From CAVPCY01 sp963770765 (GTDB lineage: Bacteria > Actinomycetota > Coriobacteriia > Anaerosomatales > PHET01), in assembly GCA_963770765.1 (NCBI GenBank), contig CAVYQS010000015.1, positions 1 to 64,000 of the forward strand: a stretch of 64,000 nucleotides of DNA, read 5' to 3'. The position numbers and the translations under genes are program-made. Positions 59,926-64,000 of this stretch are shown piece by piece; positions within the stretch are counted from its first letter, which is position 1, and the number at the start of each line of letters is the position of its first letter. Under the pieces are notes generated by a model. That model ran no database searches. It was not told where the DNA came from and worked only from the letters and a program-made list of their open reading frames with translations.

Positions 59926-61438
59926 ATGCCCACGAGCCTTATCCAGCCCGAGTTCAAGGTCGAGATCGACTACAACAAGTGCCACAAGTGCGGCCGCTGC
60001 GTCCAGCAGTGCGGCTGGGGCGTGTACTCGTTCAACGAGCGCCCGTTCCCCGATGACAGCAAGTGCCGCGCATGCCACCGCTGCGTGACGTACTGCCCGG
60101 CGCACTGCATCACCATCAAGAAGAACGAACTCGCCTTGCGTGAGAACGCCAACTGGACTTCCGAGCAGCGCAAGAACGTGTGGCGCCAGGCCGAGTCGGG
60201 CGGCGTCATGCTCACCGGCATGGGCAACGACAAGAAGTATCTCAACTACTTCGACCATCTGGTTCTTGACGCATGCCAGGTCACGAACCCGTCGATCGAC
60301 CCGCTGCGCGAGCCCATGGAGCTGCGCACGTATCTGGGGCGCAAGCCCGACAGCGTCGAGGTCGAAACCGACGGCAACGGAGGCTACCGTCTCAAAGAGG
60401 GCGCCGGCATCCACAAGAACATCAAGCTCGACACGCCCATCATCTTCTCGCCGATGAGCTACGGCTCGGTATCGCTCAACGTCCACAAGTCCCTCGCGAT
60501 GGCAGCCGAGCGTCTCGGCATCCTCATGAACACCGGCGAGGGCGGGCTGCACGCCGATCTGTATCCCTATCAGGACAACGTGATCGTCCAGGTCGCTTCG
60601 GGCCGATTCGGCGTCAACCCCGAGTACCTCAACCGCGGTGCGGCCATCGAGATCAAGGTCGGTCAGGGCGCCAAGCCCGGCATCGGCGGTCACCTTCCCG
60701 GGCGAGAAGATCAACAAGGAAGTCTCGACCACGCGGATGATCCCTCAGGGCTCCGACGCGATCAGCCCGGCGCCTCACCACGACATCTACTCGATCGAGG
60801 ACCTGCGCCAGCTCATCTACTCGCTCAAGGAGGCGTCCGGCTACAAGCCGGTTGGCGTCAAGATCGCCGCAGTGCACAACGTAGCGGCCATCGCGAGCGG
60901 GATCGTGCGTGCGGGCGCCGACTACGTCTATCTCGACGGTTTCAAGGGCGGCACCGGGGCGGCACCGGCGATCATCCGCGACCATATCGGCATCCCGCTC
61001 GAGATCGCGATCGCGGTCGTCGACCAGCGGCTGCGCGACGAAGGTATCCGCAATCAGGCCTCGATCATCGCCGCAGGTTCGATCCGCTCGTCGGCCGACA
61101 TGGCCAAGGCCATCGCGCTGGGGGCCGACGTCGTTGCGATCGGATCGGCGTCGCTCATGGCGCTGGGCTGCCACCTGTGCCAAGGCTGCCATACAGGCTG
61201 CTGCTCGTGGGGCCTCACCACCCAGAAGCCCGAGCTCACGCGCCGCGTCGACCCCGAGTGGGGCGCCGAGCGGCTCGTGAACCTGGTCAACGCGTGGAGC
61301 CACGAGCTGCAGGAGATACTCGGAGCTCTGGGTGTGAACGCCGTTGAGTCGCTCCGCGGCAGCCGCGAGCGCCTCCGCGCCGTGGGGCTCGACCAGCAGA
61401 CCTGCGAGATCCTCGGCGTCAAGCCGGCCGGGCTGTAA
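59926..61438 (+). CDS. Archaeal-type glutamate synthase, FMN/ferredoxin subunit (frameshifted)
   Basis: About 504 residues. The N-terminal ferredoxin domain has two [4Fe-4S] sites (CHKCGRCVQQCGWG and CRACHRCVTYC), followed by the FMN-binding glutamate synthase TIM barrel (SPMSYGSVSLNVHKSLAMAA, GEGGLHADLYPYQDNVIVQV, VKIAAVHNVAAIASGIVRAG, YLDGFKGGTGAAP, CHLCQGCHTGCCSWGL for the 3Fe-4S region). A one-base insertion in the CCCGGG run near 60700 splits it into two frames. It reduces 2-oxoglutarate plus ammonia to glutamate. The electron source is not an NADPH subunit here; reduced ferredoxin or the upstream HdrBC-like protein is likely. Confidence 0.88.
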
Positions 61439-61450
61439 GGGAGAAGCGAG

Positions 61451-62269
61451 ATGACGACTGCGACCACCTCCGGCCCGATCGAGGGCTACCTACAGATCGA
61501 GCCCGTCGCCACCAGCGACGGTGAGACGGCGACCATCGACTGTCAGAGCATCTACTACAAGTACGTGAACCAAGCGGTTCGGGACTGCTTCTCGAGCGGC
61601 GTCAAGACCGTCAAGCTCGTCAACGTGAACGGTCAGCGCTACATCGGCACGGGCATCAAGGGCACGGACCTGCGCATCGAGGTGCACGGCACGCCGGGCC
61701 AGGACATGGCGATGTTCATGGACGGGCCCACGCTCGAGGTCTGGGGCAACGCCCAAGACGGTGTGGGAAACACGATGAACGCCGGCACGGTGATCGTCCA
61801 CGGCGGCGCCGGCGACGTGCTCGGCTACGGGATGCGCGGCGGCAAGGTGTTCATCAAAGGCGACGTGGGCTACCGCGTGGGAATCCACATGAAGGCCTAC
61901 GAGGACCTGCGGCCCATCATGATCTGCGGCGGCAAGGCTCGCGACTTCTTCGGCGAGTACATGGCCGGCGGACTGCTCGTCTTGCTGGGGCTGGAGTCGC
62001 GTCTCGAGGGCCCGCTCGTGGGCGGCTATGTGGGAACCGGCATGCACGGCGGGGAGATATTCCTGCGCGGCGAGGTCGAGCCGTGGCAGGTGGGCAAGGA
62101 GTGCGGCATCTTCACCGCCACCGATGAGGAGATGGCCGCGCTCAAGCCATTGCTCGCCGAGTACTGCGACGCGGTCGGCTTCGATCTCGAGACCGTCATG
62201 GCCGAGAAGTTCACCCGACTCGTGCCGATCAGCCACCGGCCGTACGGGAAGCTGTACACGTACCTCTAG
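61451..62269 (+). CDS. Glutamate synthase GXGXG domain subunit
   Basis: This 272-residue protein is the separate C-terminal beta-helix domain of glutamate synthase. The glycine-repeat signature runs GVGNTMNAGTVIVHGGAGDV, LGYGMRGGKVFIKGDVGYRV and GGLLVLLGLE, each turn of the helix contributing G-x-x-G-x-G. It is structural and helps position the domains. ATG 61451 follows AAGGGAGAAG. It ends the hdr-glt operon; a hairpin follows at 62309. Confidence 0.9.
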   Translation: MTTATTSGPIEGYLQIEPVATSDGETATIDCQSIYYKYVNQAVRDCFSSGVKTVKLVNVNGQRYIGTGIKGTDLRIEVHGTPGQDMAMFMDGPTLEVWGNAQDGVGNTMNAGTVIVHGGAGDVLGYGMRGGKVFIKGDVGYRVGIHMKAYEDLRPIMICGGKARDFFGEYMAGGLLVLLGLESRLEGPLVGGYVGTGMHGGEIFLRGEVEPWQVGKECGIFTATDEEMAALKPLLAEYCDAVGFDLETVMAEKFTRLVPISHRPYGKLYTYL

Positions 62270-62308
62270 AGTGCGACGGCGGAAGCTGTCGTCAGATGCA
62301 TCGAACCC

Positions 62309-62338
62309 ACGGGGCGGGCGCACAAGCGCTCGCCCCGT
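62309..62338 (+). terminator. Terminator of the glutamate synthase operon
   Basis: ACGGGGCGGGCGC (62309-62321) pairs with GCGCTCGCCCCGT (62326-62338) with one G-U pair and an ACAA loop. No T run follows, as for other hairpins here. Confidence 0.6.
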
Positions 62339-62397
62339 ACTCGTCCCCCGAAACCCGAAACACCTCAGAAACATAGGGCGGGCTAGGCTTGCTGTGA

Positions 62398-62443
62398 TGA
62401 CGTAAGTAGACGTCACGCCGCACGGCTCGTGTGCTCGTATCAT
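62398..62443 (+). promoter_or_regulatory. glnA promoter with inverted-repeat operator
   Basis: TGACGT-AAGTAG-ACGTCA (62398-62415) is a perfect inverted repeat covering the expected -35 region of a promoter whose -10 is TATCAT (62438-62443). An AAGGGAGG ribosome site (62450-62457) precedes ATG 62466. The repeat is a likely nitrogen-control operator; the sequence does not match the GlnR consensus known to me. Confidence 0.45.
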
Positions 62444-62465
62444 CTTTCGAAAGGGAGGCTCTCGT

Positions 62466-63797
62466 ATGGCACCTGCGTTCGATAAGGACTACGTCCTCAA
62501 GACGGTAGAGGAGCGCGACGTCAAGTTCATCCGCTTCTGGTTCACCGACGTCCTCGGCGTCATGAAGTCGTTCGCTGTGACCGACTCCGAGCTCGAAGGT
62601 GCGTTCGAAGAGGGCATGGGTTTCGACGGCTCCTCGATCGACGGCTTCACCCGCATCCAGGAGTCGGACATGGTCGCGTTCCCGGACGCCGCCACGTTCC
62701 AGCTTCTCCCGTGGCGTCCCGAAGAGCAGGGCGTCGGCCGCATCTTCGCCGACATCACGACTCCCGACGGCAAGCCGTTCGTCGGTGATCCTCGCTACGC
62801 ACTCAAGCGCATGCTCAAGAAGGCCGCCGACATGGGCTACACCATGTACGTTGGCCCTGAACTCGAGTTCTTCTACTTCGCCGATGACCAGGGCACCGAG
62901 CTTCTTGACCGCGGTGGCTACTTCGACCTCACTCCGCTGGACTTGGCGAGCGACCTTCGTCGCGAGACCGTGCTGACCCTCGAGAAGATGGGTATCCCGG
63001 TCGAGTACTCGCATCACGAGGTCGCTCCGTCGCAGCACGAGATCGACCTGCGCTACCAAGAGGCCCTCACCATGGCCGATGCGGTCATGACCTACCGCCT
63101 CGTCGTCAAAGAGACCGCGATGGCCAATGGCGTGTACGCCACGTTCATGCCCAAGCCCATCGCAGGGATGAACGGCTCGGGCATGCACACGCACCAGTCG
63201 CTGTTCACCAAGGACGGCAACGCGTTCTACGATGCCGACAAGCCCGGCTACCTCAGCGACATCTGCCGCCACTACATCGCCGGCCTGCTCAAGTACGCCC
63301 CCGAGTTCTGCGCGGTGACCAACCCGCTCGTCAACTCGTACAAGCGCCTGGTCCCGGGCTTCGAGGCCCCGACCTACGTCTCGTGGGCGCAGGCCAACCG
63401 CTCGGCGATGGTTCGCGTGCCGCTCTACAAGCCCGGCAAGGAGGCCGCGACCCGCATCGAGCTGCGTTCGCCCGACCCCTCGTGCAACCCGTACCTCGCC
63501 TTCGCCGTCATGCTGGGCGCCGGTCTCAAGGGTATCGAGGAGAAGCTCGAGCTCATGCCCGAGGCCACCAACGACATCTTCGAGATGACCGCCGAGGAGC
63601 TTGCTGCTGCGGGAATCGGCACGCTGCCGCGTGACCTCGGCGAGGCTATCGAGCTGTTCGAGAAGTCCGAGACGATGAAGGAGATCCTCGGCGACCACAT
63701 CCACACCTTCTACAGCGAGAACAAGAAGGCCGAGTGGCTCGACTACATCAAGGATGTCTCCGAGTGGGAGCTCAACCGCTATCTGAGCGTCATCTAG
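62466..63797 (+). CDS. glnA: Glutamine synthetase, type I (alpha)
   Basis: The 443-residue enzyme makes glutamine from glutamate and ammonia. Signature motifs: GFDGSSIDGFTRIQESDM, VGPELEFFYF, GMNGSGMHTHQSLFTKDG, SYKRLVPGFEAP, ANRSAMVRVP and IELRSPDPSCNPYLAFAVML. The length and the absence of the adenylylation-loop insertion indicate the GSI-alpha subtype, controlled by feedback, not by adenylylation. It is placed next to the split glutamate synthase, making a GS-GOGAT block, but has its own promoter. Confidence 0.96.
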   Translation: MAPAFDKDYVLKTVEERDVKFIRFWFTDVLGVMKSFAVTDSELEGAFEEGMGFDGSSIDGFTRIQESDMVAFPDAATFQLLPWRPEEQGVGRIFADITTPDGKPFVGDPRYALKRMLKKAADMGYTMYVGPELEFFYFADDQGTELLDRGGYFDLTPLDLASDLRRETVLTLEKMGIPVEYSHHEVAPSQHEIDLRYQEALTMADAVMTYRLVVKETAMANGVYATFMPKPIAGMNGSGMHTHQSLFTKDGNAFYDADKPGYLSDICRHYIAGLLKYAPEFCAVTNPLVNSYKRLVPGFEAPTYVSWAQANRSAMVRVPLYKPGKEAATRIELRSPDPSCNPYLAFAVMLGAGLKGIEEKLELMPEATNDIFEMTAEELAAAGIGTLPRDLGEAIELFEKSETMKEILGDHIHTFYSENKKAEWLDYIKDVSEWELNRYLSVI

Positions 63798-63828
63798 CAG
63801 TTCGGTCTCGTACCGAATGAACGGCAAC

Positions 63829-63861
63829 GACGCCGGGCGAGGGTCCACCTCGTCCGGCGTC
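63829..63861 (+). terminator. glnA terminator
   Basis: GACGCCGGGCGA (63829-63840) pairs with TCGTCCGGCGTC (63850-63861) with one G-U pair, 30 bases after the glnA stop, followed by GACGTTTCC. Confidence 0.7.
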
Positions 63862-63908
63862 GACGTTTCCATCCGCCAGCCCATCGTCGGAGCGGTATCA
63901 TCATGCAC

Positions 63909-64000
63909 ATGAAAAGGGTTCTCATCGTCTCTGACGACGCACATACGCGAGCCTGGGTGGGTCAAGCGCTCAGCGGGCTCGATGTGCAGTACACCGACGC
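63909..64000 (+). CDS. Response-regulator receiver domain, N-terminal fragment
   Basis: The gene runs off the window end. Its 30 visible residues, MKRVLIVSDDAHTRAWVGQA and onward, match the first strand and acidic pair (Asp-Asp) of a CheY-like receiver. A TATCAT box ends seven bases before ATG 63909, so the transcript is probably leaderless; ATG 63903 is an alternative start. With glnA next door a nitrogen link is possible but cannot be judged. Confidence 0.55.
   Translation, partial: MKRVLIVSDDAHTRAWVGQALSGLDVQYTD

Noticed and set aside
62398..62415. GlnR box at glnA
   Set aside because: The repeat TGACGT-N6-ACGTCA does not fit the actinomycete GlnR consensus as I know it, so I leave the regulator unnamed.

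Overview
This 64 kb window is a GC-rich, mostly plus-strand, tightly packed chromosomal segment that most resembles an anaerobic deep-branching actinobacterium, probably a Coriobacteriia relative. The pointers are a Trp-specific T-box, a PdtaS/PdtaR-type ANTAR two-component pair, probable leaderless transcripts, multiheme cytochromes, an archaeal-type (DhnA) class I aldolase, an archaeal-type split glutamate synthase and an HdrBC-like protein. The taxonomic placement is inference from gene content only. There are no rRNA genes, CRISPR arrays, IS elements or prophage signs. One tRNA (Leu, CAA) is present.

Region 1 (1-10.6 kb) is the accessory-looking part. It holds the end of a multiheme c-type cytochrome, a small membrane protein, a NapC/NrfH-like multiheme cytochrome with about 11 haem motifs, a membrane-anchored TPR protein and a membrane-anchored NHL beta-propeller protein. 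Next come an O-antigen-ligase-like polymerase fused to a TPR tail, an exosortase-family protease, a second ligase/TPR protein, and a fragment of a surface protein with a sorting-signal-like C-terminus. A third, divergent ligase-like protein lies on the minus strand. Together this looks like an extracellular electron-transfer plus surface-glycan/protein-sorting locus.

Region 2 (10.7-18.4 kb) has citramalate synthase, an FAH-family hydrolase, an MFS transporter, a YerC/TrpR-like regulator and dnaE. Region 3 (18.5-27.1 kb) is a near-complete histidine operon, hisZGDCBHAF-[AbrB/PIN toxin-antitoxin]-hisIE, with the toxin-antitoxin pair translationally coupled to hisI. Region 4 (27.1-37.2 kb) has an M48-like protein that has lost its active site, a tiny zinc-ribbon gene, then a T-box-controlled trp operon, trpE-trpGD-trpC-trpB2-trpF-trpB-trpA.

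Region 5 (37.2-52.7 kb) carries housekeeping and carbon metabolism: an NlpC/P60 hydrolase, nadE, a GNAT, class I aldolase, accD-accA-pfkA, a class II aldolase, an LsrF-like aldolase, a Zn-alcohol dehydrogenase, a LOG-family protein, a UvrD-like helicase, an L,D-transpeptidase, an MFS transporter and tRNA-Leu. Region 6 (52.7-57.1 kb) has the PdtaS/PdtaR pair, an Lrp regulator coupled to a LysE exporter, and a Tat-exported surface protein. Region 7 (57.1-64 kb) is a nitrogen-assimilation block: an attenuator-like leader, an HdrB-HdrC fusion, three separate glutamate synthase domains, glnA, and the start of a response regulator.

A caveat for every reader: about two dozen single-base frameshifts interrupt otherwise well-conserved genes, and over half of them lie in the first 6.7 kb. 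Many sit in or beside short G/C runs and most look like one-base insertions. I treat them as probable sequence errors, not true pseudogenes, and give the coordinates of the restored gene.
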